DNA of 39,484 nucleotides, from contig NZ_JALCCV010000020.1 in assembly GCF_022640935.1 (NCBI RefSeq), forward strand, positions 1-39,484. The letters run 5' to 3'. Under the pieces are notes generated by a model that had not been told where the DNA came from, searched no databases, and saw only the letters and a program-made list of their open reading frames with translations. The translations under genes and the position numbers were made by a program. Shown here piece by piece: positions 21,184 to 29,927 of this stretch (position 1 is its first letter; each line of letters opens with the position of its first letter). The stretch is from Bifidobacterium sp. GTDB lineage: Bacteria > Actinomycetota > Actinomycetes > Actinomycetales > Bifidobacteriaceae.

Positions 21184-21202
21184 AATGAGAATCGTTTTCA
21201 TT
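21184..21202. promoter_or_regulatory. Zur-like box upstream of znuA
   Basis: AATGAGAATCGTTTTCATT is an 8-3-8 inverted repeat with one mismatch. Its core TGAGAATCGTTTTCA is close to the actinobacterial Zur consensus (TGAAAATGATTTTCA-like). It overlaps or abuts two TACAAT -10-like hexamers (21181-21186 and 21202-21207), 80 nt before the znuA start, so zinc-dependent repression is likely. Confidence 0.75.
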
Positions 21203-21281
21203 ACAATTACCGCGCGTCCGAATAAGCCGAGGATACCAAAGCCAACGATCCAGACGACGGCCATGAAAGGAATAATCACTC

Positions 21282-22235
21282 ATGCAGTTGAAACATGTGG
21301 CGCGGGCCGTACTCGGCACAGTGCTGGCAGCAGCGCTGGGACTCGCGTCAGGGTGCGGCTCTTCGAATTCGGCTTCAGCGTCCGACAACGGCTCGGGCTC
21401 GTCAGGCGGCAAGATCGTCGTGCTGTCCGCCGAAAACGAATACGGCGACGTGGCGCAGCAGATCGGCGGATCGCACGTCACGGTGACCTCGATCATCAGC
21501 GACCCGAACGCCGATCCGCACGATTTTGAAGCCAAGCCCTCGGACGCCAGGCAGATCGCAGCGGCAAAGATCGTCATCGCCAATGGCGTGGGCTACGACG
21601 ACTGGCTCGATAAGATGCTCAAGAGCCACTCGAGCTCCGATCGCACCGTCATCAGCGCGCAGCAGGTGCTCGGCCTGCCCGACGACACCCCGAACCCGCA
21701 CCTGTGGTACAAGCCCGAGACGATGCCCGCTGTGGCGTCCGCGCTCGCCGCCACCCTCACACGCCTCGACCCTTCGAACGCCAAGGATTACGCGAGCAAC
21801 CTCCAGACCTTCGACACCTCGGCGCAGAAGTACTGGAACGCACTTGACACCTTCAAGAGCACATACCCGAACGTCTCCGTCGCCGCAACCGAGCCGGTCG
21901 CCAACTATCTGCTCGACAACGCCAAGGTAAACATCAAGACCCCGTGGACGCTGCAGACCGACATCATGAACGGCCAGGATCCATCGGCGCAGGATTCCGC
22001 CACCCAGATGCAGCTGTTCAACGGCAAGCAGGTCACCGCCTTCGTCTACAACGAGCAGGTCGTCTCCGACCTGACCAAGAAGTACCTGGCCGCCGCCAAG
22101 GCCAACGGCATCCCGATTGTCGCCGCCTATGAAACCATGCCGACCAAGATGCACTACGTCGACTGGATGCTGGCCGAGCTCAAGGCGCTCACCCAAGCTG
22201 CAAGCAGCAAGACTTCGACAGACAGCATAGCGTAG
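21282..22235 (+). CDS. znuA: Zinc/manganese-type ABC transporter solute-binding lipoprotein
   Basis: The protein has 317 residues, with a signal peptide ending in the lipobox LASGC (Cys25) and a Ser/Gly linker. Cluster 9 metal-binding features are present: DPHDFE (His80), NPHLWY (His140), NEQV near 250 and AAYETM near the end. There is no histidine-rich loop. It captures Zn2+ (or Mn2+) outside the membrane. AAAGGAA lies 10 nt before the ATG. It is the first gene of the transporter operon behind a Zur-like site, which favours zinc. Confidence 0.88.
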   Translation: MQLKHVARAVLGTVLAAALGLASGCGSSNSASASDNGSGSSGGKIVVLSAENEYGDVAQQIGGSHVTVTSIISDPNADPHDFEAKPSDARQIAAAKIVIANGVGYDDWLDKMLKSHSSSDRTVISAQQVLGLPDDTPNPHLWYKPETMPAVASALAATLTRLDPSNAKDYASNLQTFDTSAQKYWNALDTFKSTYPNVSVAATEPVANYLLDNAKVNIKTPWTLQTDIMNGQDPSAQDSATQMQLFNGKQVTAFVYNEQVVSDLTKKYLAAAKANGIPIVAAYETMPTKMHYVDWMLAELKALTQAASSKTSTDSIA

Positions 22236-22241
22236 CCAGCC

Positions 22242-23111
22242 ATGAATCCAACTGACGATACCGATCGTCCGTTGCTGAGCATCTCCGGCCTCCGGGTAGC
22301 CCTCGGAGGCCGGAGCGTTCTCAACGGCATTGATCTGAACGTGGCCCGCGGCGAGTTCGTAGGGCTGATCGGCTCGAATGGCGCCGGCAAGACCACGCTG
22401 CTCAAAACCATCCTCGGCGACGTTTCGCCGCTCGAGGGCACCGTCACCGTATTGGGCCGCAAACGGCTGCACATAGGCGCTATCGGCTACGTGCCGCAGA
22501 AAATCGAACTCGACCCTGATCTGCCGCTTTTGGCCAAGGATTTCGTCGCCCTTGGACTCGACGGGCACCGGCTCGGCGTCTCGCTGCGCGGCAAGCGCTT
22601 CTGGGACCAAGTCGACGCGGCGCTTGCGGGCGTCGACGCGCGCGAATATGCCGATAGGCCGGTGGGGCGGCTCTCTGGCGGGCAGCAGCAGCGCATCATG
22701 ATCGCGGCCGCTATCGTCGCCGATCCCGCCCTGCTGCTGCTCGACGAGCCGCTGGCGAATCTAGACCCGGCCAACAGCGCCGACATCGTGGCGCTGCTTG
22801 ATCGGATCCGCACACGCAATGGCATCGGCATCATTCTTTCCGCGCACGATATCAATCCGCTGCTCGGGGCGCTGGACCGCGTGGTCTATCTCGCGCAAGG
22901 CCGCGCGGCGGTCGGCCGCACTGATGAGGTCGTGCGCACCGACGTGCTCAGCAAGCTCTACCGCCACCCCATCACCGTGCTGCGCGCACAGGGCCGCATC
23001 GTCGTGCTGGCCGATGAGGGCGGCGAGCCGGGGCATCACGCCGACAACCCCGATGGTTCGCAGCCATTCCCGGCATTGCAGGAAGGCGGATCGTCCGATG
23101 GACGCCTTTAG
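22242..23111 (+). CDS. znuC: Metal ABC transporter ATPase
   Basis: The protein has 289 residues with a complete nucleotide-binding domain: Walker A GSNGAGKTT, Q-loop GYVPQK, signature LSGGQQQR, Walker B LLLLDEPLANLDP and H-loop SAHDINPL. A C-terminal extension of about 40 residues contains a short HH pair and is not part of the fold. It begins 6 nt after znuA and overlaps the first permease gene by 14 nt, so the operon is compact. Confidence 0.92.
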   Translation: MNPTDDTDRPLLSISGLRVALGGRSVLNGIDLNVARGEFVGLIGSNGAGKTTLLKTILGDVSPLEGTVTVLGRKRLHIGAIGYVPQKIELDPDLPLLAKDFVALGLDGHRLGVSLRGKRFWDQVDAALAGVDAREYADRPVGRLSGGQQQRIMIAAAIVADPALLLLDEPLANLDPANSADIVALLDRIRTRNGIGIILSAHDINPLLGALDRVVYLAQGRAAVGRTDEVVRTDVLSKLYRHPITVLRAQGRIVVLADEGGEPGHHADNPDGSQPFPALQEGGSSDGRL

Positions 23112-24122
23112 CGCTTTTCCGCTTGCCGCTCCTCCTTTCAATCCCCCAGACAGCATCCTCGCAGCGCCTTCGCCTTCACTGCCCGCAGGCGGTTTCGCAG
23201 CGCTCTGGGCGGTGCCGGAGGTGCATACCGCACTGATTGTTGGATCCGTCGTGGTGATCGCAACCGCACTGGTCGGCGTATTGACCGTCTTGCGCGGACA
23301 GTCCTTCGCCGGCCATTCGCTCACCGATCTCGCCTCGGTGGGAGGCTCCGCCGCATTCCTGCTGGGCGTCAGCCAACTGTGGGGCTTCGTGGCTGCCAGC
23401 ATTCTCGCAGCACTGGGCATGCACGCCATCGGCATCGAGCGCCTGCGCGGCCGCGACGTGTCCACCGGCATCATCCTGGGCACTGGCATGGGCCTGACCT
23501 CGCTGTTCCTAAGCCTGTCGACCATGCGCCCCGCGGGCGGCAGCGCCTCGGTCAACGTGCTCTTCGGCTCGCTCTTCGCCATCAGCCCCGGCATCATGCC
23601 CGTGGCCATCGTGCTGTCGGCATTGTGCTTGCTGATGCTCGTCGTCATCTGGCGCCCAGCGCTGTTCGTCACCATCACCCCGCAGCTGGCGCACGCGCGC
23701 GGCGTGAAAACGGGCGTGGTCAACGCGCGTTCATGGTCGTGCTGGCCTTGAGCGTCGCGCTGAGCTCCATATCCGTCGGTGCCGTGCTATCCACGGCATT
23801 GTTGATCGGCCCGGCATCCTGCGGGCTGCTGCTGGCCAAGCGCGTGCGGAACGCAATGCTCGCCTCGTGCGGGATCGGGCTGCTGTGCGTATGGGGCGGC
23901 ATCGTGATCTCATACGAAAGCTACTCGTGGATGCACGGGCATTCATGGTCGGTGAGCTTCTGCATCGTCGCGCTCGTGATGACCTGCTACCTGCTGTCGC
24001 GGCTAGTCAGCTGGCTACGCGGCAACGTTACGCATGCTATTGACCGTTCCCGCAACGCTAATCGCGAGCGCGGCTCCGCATACATAGCCAGCTCTGATCG
24101 GAAGGCGGACGCGCATGTTTGA
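23098..24122 (+). pseudogene. znuB: Metal ABC transporter permease 1, frameshifted
   Basis: Reading starts at ATG 23098 and gives a typical ABC-3 permease with several membrane segments and RGQSFAGHSLTDLASVGGSA. At 23728-23730 one base is missing: the frame ends at 23751 in SWSCWP*, while the next frame resumes exactly with FMVVLALSVALSSISVGAVL and runs to 24122. Restoring one base gives about 341 residues. All flanking sequence is conserved, so the lesion is recent or a sequencing error. Confidence 0.85.
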
Positions 24123-24967
24123 CTCCTATCTTGCCAATACCTGGATCGCTGGCACCGTTGTGGCGCTGAGCGCGGGCATCATCGGCGTATTCGTCGTGCT
24201 GCGCGGCGACTCGTTCCTCGCGCACGCGATACCGCATGGCTCCTTCGCCGGTGCTGCGGCGGCCATCTACCTCGGCGTCAACTCGGTTGTGGGCATGGGG
24301 ATCCGGTGCTGGCCCGCACCCAGCCACGCAAGTCGGCGTCAACTCGGTTGTGGGCATGGGACTCGCAGCTCTTCTGTCGGCTGTCGGGATTTCCCTGCTC
24401 GGGCGGAAAAAACGGCGTCGCGACGCCGTCATCGCCCTCATGCTCGTCTTCCTGCTCGCCAGCGGAGCGTTCCTGCTCAGCCTTAGCGACGACTACACCA
24501 ATCAGGTCTATGCGCTGCTTTTCGGGCAGGTGCTCGCGGTTGCGGATTCCGATCTGGCAGTCATGACCGGCTTGGCCATGCTCGGCGTGCTCATCGTGGC
24601 GATCATCGCGCGGCCCCTTCTGCTCAGCTCAGTCACGCCGGAACTCGCCAAGGCGCGTGGCGTCCACAACCAGCTCGTCGAATTCGTGTTCACTCTGGTC
24701 ATTGCCGCCGTCACGACGGCCAGCGTGCCGGTCGTCGGCGCCATGCTGCTTTTCAGTCTGCTCGTGGCGCCCCCTGCCGCGGCATGTCTGCTGTGCTCAC
24801 GGCCGTTGCGCGCAGGAATACTGTCTTGCGCGTTCTCGCTGCTGTGCATATGGGTGTCGATCGCTTTGTCTGTTATGACCGACATGCCGGTCGGCTTCTT
24901 CGTCGCGCTCAGCTGCACCTGCGTCTATGGCGCGGCCAAGATCATAGCGATGATCCGTGCGAGATGA
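24115..24967 (+). pseudogene. Metal ABC transporter permease 2, interrupted by a 61-bp insertion
   Basis: Reading from ATG 24115 gives an ABC-3 permease N-terminus (VVLRGDSFLAHAIPHGSFAG) up to YLGVNSVVGMG. There a 61-bp insertion shifts the frame and leads to a stop at 24486. The remaining permease (from LAALLSAVGISLLGRKKRR to AKIIAMIRAR) continues in the +1 frame to 24967. Removing 61 bp restores one uninterrupted permease of about 263 residues. It overlaps the end of the first permease by 8 nt. Confidence 0.87.
24272..24360 (+). repeat. 28-bp direct repeat (61-bp period) inside the permease gene
   Basis: Bases 24272-24299 and 24333-24360 are identical (start TCGGCGTCAACTCGG, end GGGCATGGG), separated by 33 bp of unrelated sequence. 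Loss of one copy plus the spacer would restore the permease reading frame. Confidence 0.95.
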
Positions 24968-25187
24968 GCCGGTGGCATTGCGCTACGGTTGCGTACATTC
25001 CCGCACGGCGCAAACTGCGCACGGCAGCACGGCAGCATGCCCGCATCGCAAGCCGGATGCCACGGACCCGTGCTGCACGATGCTATAGAAAAATCGTATA
25101 AGCGCCTTCCCCCGGCGTGCGCAAACGCGGGATACACTGGGGGCATATTTTACCAATCATTCCGCAATTACCCTAGGAGACAGTCAC

Positions 25188-26774
25188 ATGGCCGACGAAC
25201 AGCCCAAGACCGACACGCCATCCGCATCAGGCGCCACCGACACGAACAGCGCCGCGAACGCCGAACGGCTGCCGCCGCAGAGCGCGCACGCCACACGCCA
25301 CAGCATCACGCTGGATGGCACACAGTGGCAGTACGAGGCGACCGTGGGCACGCTGAACATCGACACGGAAAAAGTCAAGCCTGCGGCGAGCGTGTTCTAC
25401 ACCGCGTTCCAGGCGCTCGACGCCGACGGCAAGAGCGACCCGAGGCGTCCGGTCACCTTCGTATTCAACGGCGGCCCCGGCTCCTCCACCACGTTCCTGC
25501 TGCTCGGATCGCTCGCGCCCCGCCGCATCGCCGTCAACGACACAACGGCAGACCACGCGCCCTACTCGCTGACCGACAACGCCTACACATTGCTGCCGAA
25601 GTCCGACCTGGTGTTCATCGACGCCCCGGGCGCCGGATTCTCACGCATCGCAGCGAAAGCGAAAGCCGAACTGTGGTCGGTGGACGGCGATGTGCGAGGC
25701 TTCAGCGCGTTCATCCGCACCTTCCTGACCGCGTACCACCGCTGGAACTCGCCCAAATACGTGCTCGGCGAATCCTACGGCACCACGCGCGGAGCCGCGC
25801 TCTCGTACCGCCTGCAGGAGGACGGCGTAAGCCTCAATGGCCTGACGCTGATTTCGAATATCCTCGATTACTCCTTCACGCTCGACACCAGCGACCAGTA
25901 CTATATCGGCTACTTCCCCACTTTCGCCTCGGTCGCGAAATACCATGGCAAGGCGGCGACCGATGTCGAGATTACGGAGCATTTGCAGCAGGCTCGCGCC
26001 TTCGCGAACGGCCCGCTGCGCCTCGCTCTGGCGCAAGGCTCCACGCTCGACCCGGAAACCAAAGCCGCCGTCGCCAGGCGCTATGCCGAGCTGACGGGGT
26101 TGAGCGAGCAATATGTGCTCGATTCCGACCTGCGCGTGCTGGATACGCGATTCCGCAAGCAGCTGCTGCGTGACAACGGCACGATCGTCGGTCGCTACGA
26201 CGGGCGCGCCTCCGGGTATGACCTCGACGCCGTCAGCGACGACGAGACCTTCGTGGTTGATGACGCTCTGCTCGGGCCCGCCTATGCCAGTCTGGTCAAC
26301 GCCTATCTGCGCGACGAGCTGGAGTGGGACGATACGAGGGAACGCCAGGAATTCGCGAACTTCGATTGGGAGTCAACGGAACCGGGCAAAGGCTGGACCT
26401 GGTGGCACAAGCTGCCCGAACATGCCAAAACCTCGTGGGGCCAGAACATCCCATTTCCCAAGGTCACGGACGATCTCGCGGTGGCCGTCAGCCGGCAGCC
26501 CGCGTTCAAAGTGCTCGTCGGCAATGGCATTTACGACCTGTGCACGCCCTTCAACCAGACCGAATACGATTTCGATCACATGGGACTTCCCGAGCCATTG
26601 CGCGGCAACATCGCCTTCACATATTACCCGGCCGGGCACATGCTCTATTCGTCGCAGGAGAGCCTGAAGAAGTTCCGCCACGACCTCGGCCGCTTCTACG
26701 ATGCCGATGTGGCCGATCTCGCGCAAATCAACGAGCGCCCGCACGCGGTGAAGCTGTCAGGCGCCATCGGCTAA
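25188..26774 (+). CDS. S10-family serine carboxypeptidase-like peptidase
   Basis: The protein has 528 residues. The catalytic triad is visible: Ser196 in GESYG, Asp450 in GIYDLCTPF and His484 in PAGHM, plus the oxyanion block FNGGPGSS near residue 94 and DAPGAGFS near 145. There is no obvious signal peptide; the first 35 residues are hydrophilic and rich in Ala/Thr/Ser. It would remove C-terminal residues from peptides. AGGAGACAG precedes the ATG. It stands alone after a 220-bp gap that holds its promoter. Confidence 0.9.
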   Translation: MADEQPKTDTPSASGATDTNSAANAERLPPQSAHATRHSITLDGTQWQYEATVGTLNIDTEKVKPAASVFYTAFQALDADGKSDPRRPVTFVFNGGPGSSTTFLLLGSLAPRRIAVNDTTADHAPYSLTDNAYTLLPKSDLVFIDAPGAGFSRIAAKAKAELWSVDGDVRGFSAFIRTFLTAYHRWNSPKYVLGESYGTTRGAALSYRLQEDGVSLNGLTLISNILDYSFTLDTSDQYYIGYFPTFASVAKYHGKAATDVEITEHLQQARAFANGPLRLALAQGSTLDPETKAAVARRYAELTGLSEQYVLDSDLRVLDTRFRKQLLRDNGTIVGRYDGRASGYDLDAVSDDETFVVDDALLGPAYASLVNAYLRDELEWDDTRERQEFANFDWESTEPGKGWTWWHKLPEHAKTSWGQNIPFPKVTDDLAVAVSRQPAFKVLVGNGIYDLCTPFNQTEYDFDHMGLPEPLRGNIAFTYYPAGHMLYSSQESLKKFRHDLGRFYDADVADLAQINERPHAVKLSGAIG

Positions 26775-26778
26775 TCCA

Positions 26779-26965
26779 CTCGGAACGACTCTTCCAACGC
26801 TTCCGCCCGCCGATTCCGGCTTCCTCGCATCAGGGCTACGGCCTTGGACTCGCCTTGGCCCGCGACATCGCCATGCATTACAGCGGCTCAATCGGCGTGG
26901 CCCAGACCAGCATCCAAGGCACCACGACGCGCATCGCCATCGCGCTGATAGGCAGACGCGATTAA
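26779..26965 (+). pseudogene. Sensor histidine kinase, C-terminal remnant
   Basis: The reading LFQRF...GYGLGLALARDIAMHYSGSI and TTRIAIAL is the F/G2-box end of a HATPase domain. It has no start codon, N box or upstream dimerisation domain. It follows the peptidase stop codon almost directly and ends at 26965. No response-regulator gene is nearby. Confidence 0.75.
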
Positions 26966-27181
26966 TGGGCGTCGGGTAAGCCGCCTTCACCAATGACGCC
27001 GGCAATGCATTGGCCCAGAGCGTCCCTTCCCCGTAAATCAGTCGGCATAAGCCGCGAGTTCGTTCTTTTGACTTTATACTGGTGTGCTACATTCTCCTTC
27101 GAGCTTCCCCGTGCCAGAAATTCAGATCTATTTCGAATAGCGGCGCACGCGCGGACGAGGGCGAAGATAGGGACGGAACTC

Positions 27182-28519
27182 ATGGATGGCATTACGCAGC
27201 ACAACACATACCGCAACGACACGGGCACCGCTGTTCCCACCATCCGCATCTTCAAAGGCGACATCCTGCACACCCCCACGCCGGACGCTTTTGAAGTGGT
27301 CGAAGACGGCTTCATCATCGTCGACAACGGCACGGTTCGACGCATCACGTCGGCGTTGCCATCCGAATACGCAAATCTGCCGGTGGCCGACTGCAACGGC
27401 TCGCTCATCATCCCCGGATTCAACGATCTGCACATCCACGCACCGCAGTATCCGATGGCCGGGCTGGGTTTCGACTATGAGCTGCTCCCCTGGCTTGAGC
27501 GCTACACCTTCCCGGCTGAGGCGAACTTCGCCGACCCGGAGATAACGCAGCGTTGGTACAAGCGCTTTCTGAACAAACTCTGGTCTGTGGGAACCCTGCG
27601 ATTCAGTGCTTTTGCGACGTTGCACGCGGGGTCCACGCTCGAGCTGATGCGCTTGAGCCAGCGCTCGGGACTGCGCCCGGTCATTGGCAAGGTCAACATG
27701 GACCGCAATGCGCCCGAAAGCCTCATCGAAAGCACCGACGACAGCCTCGCCGCCACGCAGAAGCTTATCGAGAAGTCCCGCGAGCTCACGCCTGACATCG
27801 GCTTCATTATCACGCCTCGCTTCGTGCCCTCCACCACGCCCGAACTGATGCAGGGTCTGGGCGCGCTGGTCGAGCGCTACGATCTGCCGGTGCAGTCGCA
27901 TTTGGACGAGAACTTCGGCGAGATCGACTGGGTGCGCGAGCTGCACCCGGACATCCCCAGTTACGCCGAGGTCTACGAGCATTATGGCCTGATGCCCGAG
28001 GGCAGGACGATTATGGCCCACTGCGTGCATACGAGCGAACGCGAGCGTGCCCTGCTCAAGGCGCGCCACGTGTATCTTGCCCACTGTGCGCAGTCGAACA
28101 TGAATCTCACCAGCGGCATCATGCCAGTGCGGCGCAACCTCGACTACGGCCTGACCATCAGCATCGCAAGCGATGTCGGGGCCGGCCACGTGCCCGACAT
28201 CAACCACCACATCGTGCAGTCAATCGAGGCGTCGAAAATGCTCAGCATGCTGCCCGAGCATCAGGGCGAGCGCCCGCTGCTGCTGCCTGAAGCCTTCTAT
28301 ATGGCCACCAAGGCCGGCGGCTCCTTCTTCGGCAGAGTAGGCTCCTTCGAGCCGGGCTATGATTTCGACGCGCTGGTCATCCGCGAAGACGACAACCCGC
28401 TCGGCCTCTCCCCGCAGGAGCGACTCGAACGCTACATCTATGCCGGCGACGATCGCAGCATCACCCATCGCTTCGTTGCCGGGCGCGAGATTCCCTTGCC
28501 TTTCCCGGATATCGCATAG
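27182..28519 (+). CDS. guaD: Guanine deaminase
   Basis: The protein has 445 residues. The amidohydrolase metal and substrate motifs are present: GFNDLHIHAPQYPMAGLG (HxH at 84 and 86), SHLDEN with His240, AHCVH with His280, and SDVGAG with Asp331. The HAPQY context is the guanine-deaminase form. It converts guanine to xanthine in purine salvage. The only in-frame ATG before homology begins is 27182; a weak GGGACGGAA lies upstream. The 216-bp region before it includes a TATACT -10-like hexamer at 27075-27080 but no clear -35. Confidence 0.9.
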   Translation: MDGITQHNTYRNDTGTAVPTIRIFKGDILHTPTPDAFEVVEDGFIIVDNGTVRRITSALPSEYANLPVADCNGSLIIPGFNDLHIHAPQYPMAGLGFDYELLPWLERYTFPAEANFADPEITQRWYKRFLNKLWSVGTLRFSAFATLHAGSTLELMRLSQRSGLRPVIGKVNMDRNAPESLIESTDDSLAATQKLIEKSRELTPDIGFIITPRFVPSTTPELMQGLGALVERYDLPVQSHLDENFGEIDWVRELHPDIPSYAEVYEHYGLMPEGRTIMAHCVHTSERERALLKARHVYLAHCAQSNMNLTSGIMPVRRNLDYGLTISIASDVGAGHVPDINHHIVQSIEASKMLSMLPEHQGERPLLLPEAFYMATKAGGSFFGRVGSFEPGYDFDALVIREDDNPLGLSPQERLERYIYAGDDRSITHRFVAGREIPLPFPDIA

Positions 28520-28522
28520 CGA

Positions 28523-28578
28523 CACCACGTCGCACACAGCTGCGCACCACGTTGCACACCACGTTGCACACCATTGCG
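28523..28578 (+). repeat. Short degenerate tandem repeats, unit CACCACGTTGCA
   Basis: Two exact 12-mers (28545-28568) are preceded by CACCACGTCGCA (28523-28534) and flanked by 10-mers CACAGCTGCG and CACCATTGCG. They lie just after the guanine deaminase stop. Confidence 0.8.
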
Positions 28579-28599
28579 TAACATGTTCGTAACGCTTGC

Positions 28600-29045
28600 A
28601 CCTTAGGTTCCAACCAGCGGTCACGACAACGCGGGAGCAGATCTACGACTTGTCCGACCCCTATTTTCAGTCGGGCGTGCAGATGGCAGTCGCCAAAAAC
28701 GACGAGACCATCACGAAATACGGCGATCTCAAAGGTAAGACCGTCACCGTCAAAACCGGCTCCGAAGGCGAAAGCTACGCCAAATCCATCGCCGGCAAAT
28801 ACGGCTTCACCGTGAAATCGGTCGACCAGTCGGCCACCATGTACGAGATGGTCAAGGCGGGCAATGCGGCAGCCGTATTCGACGACTACCCGGTGCTGGC
28901 TTACGGCATCCCGCAGCTCGTCGGGCATGCGCTGCCCAACTGGTTGTGGATCTCCGACCTGCTCACGCTCTCGCTCACCTCGGGTTCGTACCTGACCGAG
29001 ATCATCCGCGGCGCGATCCAATCGGTTGATGCCGGCCAGACCGAG
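28600..29045 (+). pseudogene. Amino-acid ABC transporter: binding-protein fragment fused to permease fragment
   Basis: One open frame joins two gene scraps. Codons to about 28917 are the second half of a glutamine/glutamate-type binding protein (DLSDPYFQSGVQMAVAKN, DLKGKTVTVKTGSEGES, AAAVFDDYPVLAYGI) without signal peptide or N-lobe. Codons from about 28960 to 29045 are a permease scrap ([20 protein letters not shown] then AGQTEGA), containing the start of the EAA-loop region. The C-lobe end and most of the permease are deleted. A functional product is unlikely. Confidence 0.8.
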
Positions 29046-29479
<434 letters not shown>

Positions 29480-29512
29480 CGGAGGATCGGCGCCGCCGAT
29501 AGCATTCGCAAC

Positions 29513-29567
29513 GCCCGCACTACCCTCGTGATGCCGCAACGCGCACCATCACGAGGGTAGTGCGGGC
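29513..29567. terminator. 21-bp perfect inverted repeat after the ABC remnant
   Basis: Arms 29513-29533 (GCCCGCACTACCCTCGTGA...) and 29547-29567 are exact reverse complements with a 13-nt loop. It has the same size class as the hairpin at 18925-18984 but a different sequence. Confidence 0.75.
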
Positions 29568-29598
29568 GGGTATCGAACCGACCTTCTTTTCCTTCTGA

Positions 29599-29811
29599 CT
29601 CTATCGTTTCGAGGTCAATGTGCGCGCCTCCGCCGTGCTGGGGCTTATCGGTGCCGGCGGCATCGGCGACATGCTCTCCTCATATATGCGATACCGGCAA
29701 TGGTCGGTGATCAGAGTGCTGCTCATCGACGTCCTGCGCGCAAGAATCGCCACGCATCCGGCTGTGCGGGAACGGTTTGCGGACATCATCGCCGAAAATC
29801 TCAATGAATAA
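29599..29811 (+). pseudogene. Phosphonate-type ABC permease (PhnE-like), C-terminal remnant
   Basis: The reading YRFEVNVRASAVLGLIGAGGI, then MLSSYMRYRQWSVIRVLLID and a stop at 29811, matches the last 70 residues of PhnE-type permeases, including the conserved FExNxRxSxxLGxxGAGGIG block. A stop codon precedes it in frame near 29596, and no partner genes remain. Confidence 0.7.
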
Positions 29812-29890
29812 CGCCCTGGACTGCGTCCCTTGGACCCCTCAAGTGTGATATTCCATACATCGAATCCATATCGTCGATGGCGATACTTTC

Positions 29891-29919
29891 GTGTCAATCA
29901 GGCGCGGCGACATTACTAT
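29891..29919 (+). promoter_or_regulatory. Candidate promoter of zwf (possibly leaderless)
   Basis: GTGTCA (29891-29896), a 17-nt spacer and TACTAT (29914-29919) end 8 nt before the zwf ATG. No Shine-Dalgarno sequence fits between, so transcription could start at or next to the start codon. Confidence 0.4.
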
Positions 29920-29927
29920 GGTGAATC

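Noticed and set aside
21402..22610. Minus-strand open frame of 402 codons opposite znuA and znuC
   Set aside because: The plus-strand lipoprotein and ATPase have complete motifs; the antisense product is Gly/Val/Arg-rich shadow.
27128..28210. Minus-strand open frame of 360 codons opposite guaD
   Set aside because: It lies wholly opposite a gene with all guanine-deaminase motifs.
28523..28578. Possible CRISPR array
   Set aside because: Units are adjacent 10-12-mers without unique 30-nt spacers, and no cas gene is present.
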